Assembly: GCA_023819375.1 (NCBI GenBank)
Contig: JAMWDI010000002.1
Location: 57,076 to 121,075, forward strand
Direction of reading: 5' to 3'
Source of the DNA: Candidatus Omnitrophota bacterium
GTDB taxonomy: Bacteria > Ratteibacteria > UBA8468 > B48-G9 > JAFGKM01
DNA length: 64,000 nt
The notes under the pieces were generated by a model that saw nothing but the letters and a program-made list of their open reading frames with translations, made no database searches and was not told the origin of the DNA. The position numbers and the translations under genes were made by a program. Below, piece by piece: positions 43,034 through 51,816 of the stretch (the stretch's first letter is position 1; the number at the start of each line of letters is the position of its first letter).

Positions 43034-43564
43034 ATGAATTATATAGGAGTAGATTTGCATAAAGATAGTATAAGTATTGTAGCAGTTAATGAAAAAGGAA
43101 GTATCTCTCTTAAAGAAAGAATACCTACTAAATGCATTGGTAAAATTGAGGAATTTTTTAATAAAGATATTGGTTCTTGTGTAGTTGCTTATGAAGCAAT
43201 TGGGTTTTATCATTGGTTTTATGACTTGATTTCTGATAAAGTAGAAAAATTTATTTTGGCAAACCCTATTGAAATTAAAAAATACTCCTGAAATAATCTT
43301 AAAACTAATTTCTACGATGTTACTCGTTTTACTTTCTTGTTGCTCTCTGTCCCTAAAATACTTAACTTCCAATACTCTTTGTAGTTTGTTGACAAATTTC
43401 ACAATAGGTTCAATCAATAGCATATAAAAGCACTTATAAATGAAAGTTAAGTAGGTATGAGAGAAAATAAAAAAATAAGAAAGATATTTATAAAAATTTC
43501 TAAAAGAAGCGGAGGGAAAAAGGCAATTGTGGCTATAGGTAGAAAAATACTTTATTGGTCTTGA
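43034..43564 (+). pseudogene. IS110-family transposase with internal deletion
   Basis: ATG at 43034 with AAAGGAG upstream opens YIGVDLHKDSISIVAVNEKG, the DEDD/RuvC-like N-terminus of IS110 transposases, including VVAYEAIGFYHWFYD. The frame ends after 85 residues at 43291. At 43457-43564 a second frame carries KRSGGKKAIVAIGRKIL, the conserved IS110 C-terminal basic block. About 250 central residues including the serine domain are missing, so the copy is dead unless supplied in trans. Confidence 0.75.
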
Positions 43565-43893
43565 CCTCTTGTTGTTAATGAAGAGACATGAAAAAACTTT
43601 TGTAATAAAACTCCAAGAGAAAATAGGTTCAAGATCATCTTGATAAAGTTTTTGAATGAAAGAGATGAATTTTATTTTTATATTTTCACCTCCTTTTCTA
43701 ATTTTATTTTTTACATATTTTTCTTATTTGTCAAGTTTTTTCCCTTCTTTTAAGTTAAGACATAGTATTAGGGAGATAGGAATAGAAGATATAACTTCAA
43801 TTTAAATTGATGGACACTCTTTGGTTAGATTTTCAAAAATTTAGCATTTGATTTTACCTATTTAAATTGATGAAATTACTTAACAATAAAAAG
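43565..43893. other. non-coding stretch between IS110 remnant and tRNA-Ser
   Basis: No open frame of note. It contains copy 2 of the 34-bp repeat and two short TTTAAATTGATG segments (near 43800 and 43861). Otherwise nothing is recognised. Confidence 0.5.
43748..43781 (+). repeat. 34-bp direct repeat, copy 2
   Basis: It is identical to 37807-37840 and in the same orientation. It lies about 180 bp downstream of the IS110 C-terminal fragment and 113 bp from tRNA-Ser. Confidence 0.85.
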
Positions 43894-43978
43894 CGGAGGG
43901 TGAGGGACTCGAACCCCCATGTCCCGAAAGGGACGGCGGATTTCAAGTCCGCTGCCTTACCGATTAGGCTAACCCTCC
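43894..43978 (-). tRNA. tRNA-Ser(UGA)
   Basis: Read on the minus strand, the 85-nt gene has acceptor stem GGAGGGT/ACCCTCC, a D-arm, an anticodon stem GCGGA/TCCGC with loop CTTGAAA (anticodon TGA, complement of 43943-43945), a long class II variable arm with GTCCC/GGGAC, and GGTTCGAGTCC in the T-arm. CCA is not encoded. It lies 43 bp after the acsB stop in the same direction, at the border of the accessory island, and is a possible integration site. Confidence 0.95.
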
Positions 43979-44021
43979 AATTAATTAATTTTACATTTTA
44001 AATTTATATTAGTAAAGATAA

Positions 44022-46226
44022 TCACATAATTGGTGGAAGTTCAAGCGCAGGATGCTTTTTTTCCTGTAAAAAGGGTAAAATCTCTTCTTCCGTTATTCCT
44101 ATTGTTTCATCAGCAATTCTGTCAAGTAAATCTGGTATTCCTATTTCTTCTGCTCTTTTTATAAATCTCTCTTTTATTTCTTCTTTTAACATTTTAGGCA
44201 TCCATACAAGACGTAAAATTCCACCTTCTGCTTGTAAAAATTTCTTTTGAGTTATGTTAAATTTTGAATGGCCAAGAAATCCAGGGATTTGTCTTCCACC
44301 TCCTATAGTTCCTGCTAAAGTTGTAAATTTCATTCCACAAGGAGTGTCTCCTTTATATTCTCTATTCACAGTCATAATTCCATTGCAAAGAGGCAAAACT
44401 ACTGCTATACACTCACAGCATCCACATGTTGTCATTGGATCCACCATTAAACTGTAAACACTTACCTTTTCTATTGTCCCTCTACTTGCTTTTTTAACAA
44501 ATTCATTAACTCCTTCCCATTGACCATATTTTTCATCAATAATTCTTCCTTTCTTAACTGGTTGATTAGGGCCAGTTGGATTTATTTTGTTTGATGCTCT
44601 ACAATCAAGCCAAGAAAAAGCCCCGCATAATCCTGTTCTTTCAGGAGTCACAATACACACATGATTTGGAGCAAATGATTGACAAAGTGTACAAGAATAA
44701 AAAGTGTCAACTTCCTCATCTGTAATCCCAGCAAGTCTTTCATCTCTGTGACGCCATACTCTTTTGGCTTTTTCAAGTATTTCTTTTACTTTTTCTTCCT
44801 CTGTGTAAATTTTAATCTGAACTTTATCAACTATATTTGAAAATACCTCATGATATTTTGCATGAATTGCTACACCAAGATGCCTCAATTTTAAACCTTT
44901 TTCTTTTGCTTTTTTGCTAATTCTTATCCAAACTATATCCCTCTGCCCTATATGCATAACTCCATTAATATAGTTTATATAATCGTGTATCTGTCTTTCT
45001 AATATAGGTTCAAAATCTTCCTGCATTTCTCTTCCAGCAACTTCAACTACAATTGCCAAAGGGATAGCACTTCCTTCTGGTAATTCATCTATTTCAGGAC
45101 CAATAACTTCTATTTTTCCATCTTCAACTTCATTTAATGGTAAACTTGTTGTCCACTCACAAGAAATGGTTTTTGCTCCTCCTGCTTCAAGATATAAATC
45201 CTCTTTTCTAACTCTCTCTCCTTCAAAAGCAGGTCCATATGGAACTGGAATATCTATTTTTGATACTGTTACTTTCAAACCCCTCACTTCCACTGCTTTG
45301 GATACAATTTCTGAATGAGGAATATTTGACACAACATGTTCATAAGTACATATTCCAGTAGGTAAAATCTGTGGTATTGGTGTATCTGCAATTGTAGGAA
45401 ATCCAAAATTTATTGCTCCTGCTGCATTTGCATACCATTCTTCATTAACGTAACCAAAAGCAAGAACAAAAGCAAAAATCCTATCTTTATTGTAAATCAA
45501 AATTCTTCTATAATCTCCTGGTTCAATACCTCCAAAACTCATCGCTGCCCTTACTGCAAAACCAAGTGCAAAAACTGCTTGGTATATATCAGGTCCGAAA
45601 GGAACAAGTCGTACTGGCCAACCAAGTTGAATCCCACTTTCCTTCAATTGTTCAGCAAATCTTTTGCCATTATATTCAGCACACATAAAAACATAAAGAT
45701 TCTTCTCTATCAATTCTGTTGCTATTCTTATTGCTGTTTCATTATCTGGAACAGAACCAACAACTGCTGCAAATCCTGGAGCAGTTCCATCAACAAATTC
45801 AATTCCTCTTTTCCTCAATATAATATCATTTGCTGCCCCAAGCCAAAGTTTATCTTCTGGTGGTTCCTCTTCTGGCCAATAAAAATCAGGTTCCTCTATA
45901 TACCTAATCGCTTCCATCATTTCTTCAGCAAATAGTGTTGCCATTCCTGCATCTAAAACAGGACCAAGATATGGTAAATGACAATCTTTGTAAACAGGTT
46001 CTGGTAAAAGGTCCCTACAAATTTTAAATACTTTTTCCATATGTGACAATTTAGATACAGGAATTCCAAGTATTCCATAAATTATCGGTAAATAATAAGC
46101 AGTTTCAGGAAAAGCAACATCTTGGTTTGGCCCATATTTATCCATTGCCATTTTCCATTTATTTTCAGCCATATTTACAATTTTATAAGCACCATTTATA
46201 GCAGCAGAGGCAATTATTTTTGACAT
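44022..46226 (-). CDS. acsB: acetyl-CoA synthase, CODH/ACS complex subunit beta
   Basis: AcsB joins CO, a methyl group from the corrinoid protein and CoA into acetyl-CoA at the A-cluster. The 734-residue length matches bacterial AcsB, which includes the N-terminal CODH-contact domain that archaeal CdhC lacks. The [4Fe-4S] ligands appear as SCTLCQSFAPNHVC and ERTGLCGAFSW (Cx2Cx8Cx9C). The dinickel bridge is TTCGCCECI, with the Cys-Gly-Cys that holds the distal Ni. GGAGGATAGG precedes the ATG. Last gene of the CODH/ACS cluster, followed by tRNA-Ser. Confidence 0.97.
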   Translation of the reverse strand: MSKIIASAAINGAYKIVNMAENKWKMAMDKYGPNQDVAFPETAYYLPIIYGILGIPVSKLSHMEKVFKICRDLLPEPVYKDCHLPYLGPVLDAGMATLFAEEMMEAIRYIEEPDFYWPEEEPPEDKLWLGAANDIILRKRGIEFVDGTAPGFAAVVGSVPDNETAIRIATELIEKNLYVFMCAEYNGKRFAEQLKESGIQLGWPVRLVPFGPDIYQAVFALGFAVRAAMSFGGIEPGDYRRILIYNKDRIFAFVLAFGYVNEEWYANAAGAINFGFPTIADTPIPQILPTGICTYEHVVSNIPHSEIVSKAVEVRGLKVTVSKIDIPVPYGPAFEGERVRKEDLYLEAGGAKTISCEWTTSLPLNEVEDGKIEVIGPEIDELPEGSAIPLAIVVEVAGREMQEDFEPILERQIHDYINYINGVMHIGQRDIVWIRISKKAKEKGLKLRHLGVAIHAKYHEVFSNIVDKVQIKIYTEEEKVKEILEKAKRVWRHRDERLAGITDEEVDTFYSCTLCQSFAPNHVCIVTPERTGLCGAFSWLDCRASNKINPTGPNQPVKKGRIIDEKYGQWEGVNEFVKKASRGTIEKVSVYSLMVDPMTTCGCCECIAVVLPLCNGIMTVNREYKGDTPCGMKFTTLAGTIGGGRQIPGFLGHSKFNITQKKFLQAEGGILRLVWMPKMLKEEIKERFIKRAEEIGIPDLLDRIADETIGITEEEILPFLQEKKHPALELPPIM

Positions 46227-46404
46227 CCTATCCTCCTTTTTCTCTTAACTTGCTTGCATAATTTAAAAAAGCATTAAAGTATTCTTTTTCCACAACTCAT
46301 CACTTAACTTAAAATTTTTCTTACTCCAAACTCCCTTACACTTTTTTTATACATTTCTTATATCAATTTTTTTAAATTCGGATAATTTCATTCTATTCTT
46401 CTCG

Positions 46405-48291
46405 TCATTCAAGTTCTCTTCTCATTGCCATATCATAAAGAATTCTTTCCCTTGCTTTATCTATCCCAAGTTTTCTTCTTTTTTCATCTATATGTTTTAA
46501 TATCAATTCTGCCATTTTATCAGGATCTGATTCAAAAGCCCATTTTCCACCAACTTCTTTTTCAATATCTTCAAATAAATATTTTGTTAAATTTTTACTT
46601 CCTAAAGTTGGCCAAGTAACTCCAAAAACAACAAATATTCCTGAAGAAACAAAATATTGACCTATACTTAATGCTTTCTCACTCATCCATTCCGGCGCTG
46701 CTCCTGCCGCTGGCAATTCTGAAATATCATCTCCAAGTCCTCCTTCCTTCACAACACAAGTTGCTGCCATTAAAATCCTTGAATTATCAACACAACTACC
46801 CATATGAATAACAGGTGGGATGCCAACCGCTTCACAAACTTCTCTTAATCCTTTTCCAGCATAATTTAAACCCTTAACAGAATCTAAGAATCCCGCTTTA
46901 GCACAAGCAATTGCAGAACAACCAGTTTGTAAAACTAAAACATCATTTTCTATAAGTTTACTTACAAGTTTTATATGAATTTCGTCATGAGAAACCTTTG
47001 GATTATTACAGCCAACCACTCCTGCAATTCCTCTTATTTTTCCATTTATAATATTGTCATTCAAAGGCCTGTATGATGCTCTAAATCTACCACCAAGTAT
47101 GTAATAAATACTCTCATAAGAAAAACCAGCAACCAAATCTATTTGACTTTCAGGAATTATAACATTTTCCTTTTTTCTATTTTCAAAATTTTCAATGGCC
47201 ATTTTAATTATTTCTTTTGCCTTTTCTAAAGCATTTTCTTCTGTGAATTTAACATGAATAGCACCTGGTATTTTTGTTTTTTCTGATGTTGTTATAATTT
47301 TTGTATGAAAACAAGAAGCAATTTCAGGTAATGAAGCCATAATACATTGAACATCAACAACCATAACTTCTACAGCACCTGTAGTAATTGCCATCTCTTG
47401 ATTTAGAAAATTTCCTATAATTGGAATTCCATGTCTCATTAAAATTTCATTTGCTGTACAACATATTCCTCCTATATTTATTCCCTTTGCTCCTTTCTGT
47501 TTTGCAAGATTTATAAGTTCTGGATCTTCTGAAGCAACAACTATCATTTCAGATAGAAGTGGTTCATGTCCATGAACAATAATATTCACATAATCATCTT
47601 TCAATACTCCAAAGTTTACTCTTCCTAAAATTGGTTCAGGAGTTCCAAACAAAACATCTTGAAGATCAGTTGCAACCATTGAACCGCCCCACCCATCAGA
47701 TAAAGCACATCTTTGTGCTTGTTTCATTAAGTTATAGAAATCCTGGTCTGTTCCCATATGTGTTCTATGAAGAGATTCAACAACTTCTCTATCAATTCCC
47801 CTTGGAGTAATCTCTAAATCTGACCAAATTCTCTGTCTTTTTACAGGTGCTCTTTTAGTAAAAATCAAATTCCCTTCTTGTTGGCCAAACTGTGAAAGAC
47901 ATATTTCACCAACTTTAAGCGCAATTTCTTCTATCTTTTTATCCTTTACATCTATTCCAAATTCAAGAGCAAGTTTAATAAGTTTAAACTCATCCTTAAT
48001 TTCATAACCAATTGCCTCTTTTCTTGCCACTTTTATTAAGGTCTCTGCAACTGCTCTTCCATGGTCAGAGTGTGCACTTGCTCCAACTGCAATTTTTCTT
48101 AAAAAATTTCTAGCAACAATAACATCCTCATCCGCACCACAAACACCTTTCTTAGGACCATCATCAAAAGGACTTATTCTACAAGGACCCATAGAACAAT
48201 TCCTACAACAAATTTCAAAAATTCCAAATCCACATTGTGGTTCCTGTGATTTCAATCTTTCTTCTGCTGTAGTAAATTTTTTTTCACTCAT
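46405..48291 (-). CDS. cooS: Ni-Fe-S carbon monoxide dehydrogenase catalytic subunit
   Basis: The 628-residue CODH interconverts CO2 and CO at the C-cluster. The D/B-cluster region is CGFGIFEICCRNC and SMGPCRISPF. C-cluster ligands are suggested by VHGHEPLLSEM (His), GGICCTANEIL, VVGCNNPKV, QTGCSAIACAKAG and MGSCVDNSRI. ASAHSDHGRAVAE is the conserved N-terminal block. As neighbour of acsB it is probably the AcsA subunit of the bifunctional complex. Its ATG overlaps the short NuoG-like gene by 4 bp. A 178-bp gap separates it from acsB. Confidence 0.97.
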   Translation of the reverse strand: MSEKKFTTAEERLKSQEPQCGFGIFEICCRNCSMGPCRISPFDDGPKKGVCGADEDVIVARNFLRKIAVGASAHSDHGRAVAETLIKVARKEAIGYEIKDEFKLIKLALEFGIDVKDKKIEEIALKVGEICLSQFGQQEGNLIFTKRAPVKRQRIWSDLEITPRGIDREVVESLHRTHMGTDQDFYNLMKQAQRCALSDGWGGSMVATDLQDVLFGTPEPILGRVNFGVLKDDYVNIIVHGHEPLLSEMIVVASEDPELINLAKQKGAKGINIGGICCTANEILMRHGIPIIGNFLNQEMAITTGAVEVMVVDVQCIMASLPEIASCFHTKIITTSEKTKIPGAIHVKFTEENALEKAKEIIKMAIENFENRKKENVIIPESQIDLVAGFSYESIYYILGGRFRASYRPLNDNIINGKIRGIAGVVGCNNPKVSHDEIHIKLVSKLIENDVLVLQTGCSAIACAKAGFLDSVKGLNYAGKGLREVCEAVGIPPVIHMGSCVDNSRILMAATCVVKEGGLGDDISELPAAGAAPEWMSEKALSIGQYFVSSGIFVVFGVTWPTLGSKNLTKYLFEDIEKEVGGKWAFESDPDKMAELILKHIDEKRRKLGIDKARERILYDMAMRRELE

Positions 48292-49061
48292 TTTTTTCCT
48301 CCAGTCAAAGAAAATGGTAATAATTTATCAACATAATTCTTTCCTTTGCATTCATTACAAATTAGAAATATATCAAGTAAAACATTTGCACCCAATTTAT
48401 TTTTAATATATTCAATAAGTTTTTTAGGAATAAAAGGTTTCTGACAGATTTTACATTTTTCCAGTTCAAGTTTTGCATTTATTTTTTTTATAATTCTTTC
48501 ATTTTTAATATCTTCTACTTTAATTGCATCAACAGGACACACAAAACTACAAGCACCACAACCAATACAATTAGTAGGTTCTTTTTCAAAAGGAGAAGAT
48601 ACTTTTCTCTCTATCCCCCTTTGGGAAAAACTTATTGCACTAACTCCAATTATCTCTTTACAAACATTAACACATAATCCACATAAAATACAATCATCAT
48701 TCCCAATGCCGAATCTTGGTTCAACTTCATATTTTTCTGCATATTCTTTGACTTTTCCTTTATAACCAACTTTTGCAATTAGAAGTTCAAGTATCAATTT
48801 TCTTATTTTTACTACATTTTCATTATTAGTTTCTATTTTTATCTCATCCTCTACAGGGAAATTACAGGCAGTAACATATCTTTTTCTACCATTTCTTTCT
48901 ATTTCAACAATACATAATCTACAAGCACCATAAGGTTCAATGGCTGAGTGATAACATAATGTTGGTATTTCAATTCCAACATCCTGTGCTATTTTTAAAA
49001 TTGTTATTCTTTTAGGCACGATCTTTTTAATCCCATCAATTATTATTTCAACACTTTTCAT
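48288..49061 (-). CDS. NuoG/HydA-type iron-sulfur subunit, truncated (no catalytic domain)
   Basis: The 257-residue protein has a [2Fe-2S] plant-type ferredoxin domain (CYHSAIEPYGACRLC, then TACNFPVED). A His/Cys-less linker follows, then two [4Fe-4S] sets (DDCILCGLCVNVCKEI and TNCIGCGACSFVCPVDAI). A C-terminal tail has CKICQKPFIP and LICNECKG, a possible extra Cys4 metal site. It equals the N-terminal electron-relay part of NuoG, HydA or NAD-formate dehydrogenase alpha subunits but lacks the H-cluster or molybdopterin domain. Placed between NuoF-like and cooS, it probably wires the diaphorase to CODH. Confidence 0.88.
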   Translation of the reverse strand: MKSVEIIIDGIKKIVPKRITILKIAQDVGIEIPTLCYHSAIEPYGACRLCIVEIERNGRKRYVTACNFPVEDEIKIETNNENVVKIRKLILELLIAKVGYKGKVKEYAEKYEVEPRFGIGNDDCILCGLCVNVCKEIIGVSAISFSQRGIERKVSSPFEKEPTNCIGCGACSFVCPVDAIKVEDIKNERIIKKINAKLELEKCKICQKPFIPKKLIEYIKNKLGANVLLDIFLICNECKGKNYVDKLLPFSLTGGKK

Positions 49062-49063
49062 TT

Positions 49064-50911
49064 TTATTTCCTTTCAATTGCATTAAATTTACAGATGGTA
49101 AAGCATATTCCACATTTAATACACTTTTCTTTATTTATTTTATGAATTTTTTTCCTTTCTCCTTCTATTGCATTTACTGGACAATTTTTAGCACATAAAG
49201 TGCAACCAGTACATTTCTCTGTGTTTACAAAATACTCAATCAAATCTTTACAAACACCAGCAGAACATTTTTTTTGCTCAATATGATTAATATACTCATC
49301 ATAAAAGTAAGTAATTGTTGTCAAAACAGGATTTGGAGCAGTTGTTCCAAGGGCACATAAAGATGCTTTTTGCATAAAATCAGAAATTTCCTTTAAAATT
49401 TCAATATCTTCCTTTTTTCCTTTGCCTTGAGTTATTCTATTTAAAATTTCAAGCATTTGATTTATACCTTCTCTACAGGGAACACATTTACCACATGATT
49501 CTTCTTTTAAAAAATTTAGAAAATATCTTGCAACATCAACCATACATGTATCCTCATCCATAACAATCATACCTCCTGAACCCATCATAGACCCAACTTC
49601 ATTCAATCTGTCAAAATCAACAGGTAAATCAAGATATTTCTCAGGTATAACTCCTCCTGAAGGTCCCCCTGTTTGAACCCCTTTAAATTTTTTATTTTCT
49701 TTTATTCCTCCACCTATATCAAAAATTATTTCTCTTAAAGTAATTCCCATCGGAACTTCAACAAGTCCTGTATTTTTAACCTTACCAACAAGTGAAAAAA
49801 TTTTTGTTCCTTTGCTTGTATCTGTCCCGATTTCTGCAAACTTTTCCCATCCATTGTTTATTATAAAAGGAACATTTGCCCAAGTTTCAACATTATTAAG
49901 ACAGGTTGGTTTTTCATATAATCCTTTTTCAACAGTATGTATATATTTTGCTCTTGGTTCTCCAACTTTCCCTTCAATTGATGCCATCAAAGCAGTTGAT
50001 TCACCACAAACAAAAGCACCTCCACCTCTAACAATATCAATATCAAAAGAAAATCCAGAACCAAGAATATTTTCTCCAAGGAATCCATATTCTCTTGCTT
50101 GTTCAATAGCAATTTTCAACCTTTTTAAAGCAAGAGGATATTCATGCCTGATATATACATAACCTTCATTTGAACCAATAGCATAAGCCCCTATAATCAT
50201 TCCTTCTATAACTGAATGAGGATTCCCTTCTATTACACTTCTATCCATAAAAGCACCAGGATCCCCTTCATCAGCATTACAGATTACATATTTTGGATAA
50301 CCTTCTGCTTTTCTACAATATTCCCATTTTTTACCCGTTGGGAATCCGCCACCACCTCTTCCCCTTAATCCTGATTTTTTAATCTCCTCAATTACTTCTT
50401 CTGGGCTCATTCCAGATAGAACTTTTGATAAAGCAGTATAACCACCATAGTAAATATAATCCTCTATATTTTCAGGATCAATTAAGCCATTCAAAGAAAG
50501 AACCAATCTTTTTTGCTTTTTATAAAATGGAATTTGGTCAAGATATGGTATAATTTGCCCTTTTTCATCTTTATATGTCAACCTTTCAACAATTTCTCCT
50601 TTTTTTATTGTCTTTTCAATTATTTCTTTTACATCATTTGGGCTCAACCTAATATAAAATATTTTTTCTGGGTAAATCACTATAGCAGGATCCACTTCTG
50701 AAAACCCATGACATCCAGTTTTAATTACCTTTATCTCTTTATTTTTTACTTTTTTAATTTCTTTTCGTAATTCTCTGTAAATTTCTTCACTTCCTGCAGC
50801 AATACAGCCAGTTTCCATGCAAACACTTATAATGATTTTTTCTTTATCTTTAATCCCCTTTAATTTTTTTCTCAATTTTTCAAGTTCTTCAAAACTGTTT
50901 ATTTTTTTCAT
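49064..50911 (-). CDS. NuoF/HydB-like NAD(P)-binding flavoprotein
   Basis: The 615-residue subunit is the NAD(P)H-FMN module of bifurcating hydrogenase/complex I-like enzymes. An N-terminal thioredoxin-like [2Fe-2S] domain (CMETGCIAAGSEEIY, TGCHGF) is followed by the FMN/NAD core (SGLRGRGGGGFPTGKKWE, CNADEGDPGAFMDRS), the N3 cluster ESCGKCVPCREG, and a C-terminal 2[4Fe-4S] ferredoxin (CTGCTLCAKNCPVNAI, CIKCGICFTICKFNAI). This layout matches HydB/HndC rather than plain NuoF. It overlaps the NuoE-like gene by 23 bp. Confidence 0.93.
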   Translation of the reverse strand: MKKINSFEELEKLRKKLKGIKDKEKIIISVCMETGCIAAGSEEIYRELRKEIKKVKNKEIKVIKTGCHGFSEVDPAIVIYPEKIFYIRLSPNDVKEIIEKTIKKGEIVERLTYKDEKGQIIPYLDQIPFYKKQKRLVLSLNGLIDPENIEDYIYYGGYTALSKVLSGMSPEEVIEEIKKSGLRGRGGGGFPTGKKWEYCRKAEGYPKYVICNADEGDPGAFMDRSVIEGNPHSVIEGMIIGAYAIGSNEGYVYIRHEYPLALKRLKIAIEQAREYGFLGENILGSGFSFDIDIVRGGGAFVCGESTALMASIEGKVGEPRAKYIHTVEKGLYEKPTCLNNVETWANVPFIINNGWEKFAEIGTDTSKGTKIFSLVGKVKNTGLVEVPMGITLREIIFDIGGGIKENKKFKGVQTGGPSGGVIPEKYLDLPVDFDRLNEVGSMMGSGGMIVMDEDTCMVDVARYFLNFLKEESCGKCVPCREGINQMLEILNRITQGKGKKEDIEILKEISDFMQKASLCALGTTAPNPVLTTITYFYDEYINHIEQKKCSAGVCKDLIEYFVNTEKCTGCTLCAKNCPVNAIEGERKKIHKINKEKCIKCGICFTICKFNAIERK

Positions 50912-51362
50912 TTTCTAAACCTTTAATTATTTTTTCTGTTTTTCTCACATCCATTTGACCATAATATTTTTCATTTATAACAACGATAGGGCCAATAGCA
51001 CAAGCACCAAGACAATTAACTGTATCAAAGGAAAAAAGACCATCTTCTGTTGTTTCTCCTGGTAAAATTCCAAATTTGTTCTTTAAAAATTCCGCAATCA
51101 TATATCCACCTCTCACATGGCAAGCGGTTCCAAGACAAACTTTTATTCTGTATTTCCCTTTTGGTTTTAAAGAAAATGCTCTGTAAAAAGTTGAAATTGA
51201 ATAAATTTGAGAAAGAGGAATATTAAGTTTTTCAGAAATATAAATAAGAATATCTTCTGGCAAATAACTGTAACTATCTTGAATGTCCTGTAAAATTCCG
51301 ACTATTTTATTTTTACTCCATCCGTTTTTTTCTAAAATTTTATCTACTTCTAATTTTCTCAT
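50889..51362 (-). CDS. NuoE/HydC-like [2Fe-2S] subunit
   Basis: The 157-residue thioredoxin-like ferredoxin (24-kDa subunit family) has a helical N-terminal part (ILQDIQDSYSYLPEDILIYI) and [2Fe-2S] ligands in CLGTACHVRG and VNCLGACAIGPIV. A TTG start 21 bp upstream is possible. The ATG at 51362 has AGAGAAGA before it and is preferred. It overlaps the ferredoxin gene by 23 bp and nuoF by 23 bp, showing tight coupling of the electron-transfer module. Confidence 0.92.
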   Translation of the reverse strand: MRKLEVDKILEKNGWSKNKIVGILQDIQDSYSYLPEDILIYISEKLNIPLSQIYSISTFYRAFSLKPKGKYRIKVCLGTACHVRGGYMIAEFLKNKFGILPGETTEDGLFSFDTVNCLGACAIGPIVVINEKYYGQMDVRKTEKIIKGLENEKNKQF

Positions 51363-51816
51363 ATTCTTCTCTAAACTCAACAAATTTCAATGCTTTATTT
51401 GGACAACTTAAAACACAAGCAGGCAACATATCTTTTTTTAATCTTTCTATACAAAAATCACACTTTATATGAATTTTTTTATCTCTATTTATATTTAGTA
51501 TTCCGTAGGGACAAACAATAGCACACATTCCACATCCAATACATTTTTTTTCTTCTATAATTACAATTCCGTTCTCATCCTTCTCTAATGCTCCAGTTGG
51601 ACAGATAATAACACAGGAAGGAAAATCACAATGTAAACATCTTAAGGGAGTAATAAATTTCTCAATTTTTTTAATCTTTACAGAAGGAAATCTATCGGGA
51701 TTTTTCATAAATTCAAAAAAATTATTTTTCTTACTATGAGAGAAAGCACATTCAATTTCACAGGTTCTACACGCAAAACACCTTTCAACATTTACAATAA
51801 TCTTACTCCTTTTCAT
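51340..51816 (-). CDS. polyferredoxin, CooF/HycB type
   Basis: The 158-residue protein has four Cys clusters: CFACRTCEIECAF, CLHCDFPSCVIICPTGAL, CIGCGMCAIVCPYGIL and CDFCIERLKKDMLPACVLSC. This is the pattern of CooF, the electron acceptor of CO dehydrogenase, and of HycB/DmsB-like subunits with four [4Fe-4S] clusters. No signal peptide, so it is cytoplasmic. Its ATG overlaps the acsD stop by 4 bp. It probably carries electrons between CODH and the NuoEF-like module. Confidence 0.9.
   Translation of the reverse strand: MKRSKIIVNVERCFACRTCEIECAFSHSKKNNFFEFMKNPDRFPSVKIKKIEKFITPLRCLHCDFPSCVIICPTGALEKDENGIVIIEEKKCIGCGMCAIVCPYGILNINRDKKIHIKCDFCIERLKKDMLPACVLSCPNKALKFVEFREEYEKIRSR

Noticed and set aside
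42959-43423. 154-codon minus-strand frame over the IS110 remnant
   Set aside because: It lies opposite the recognisable IS110 N-terminus, has no ribosome-binding site and no family resemblance.
48288-50911. Electron-bifurcating [FeFe] hydrogenase (HydABC)
   Set aside because: No H-cluster domain follows the NuoG-like N-terminus; only the electron-transfer subunits are present.
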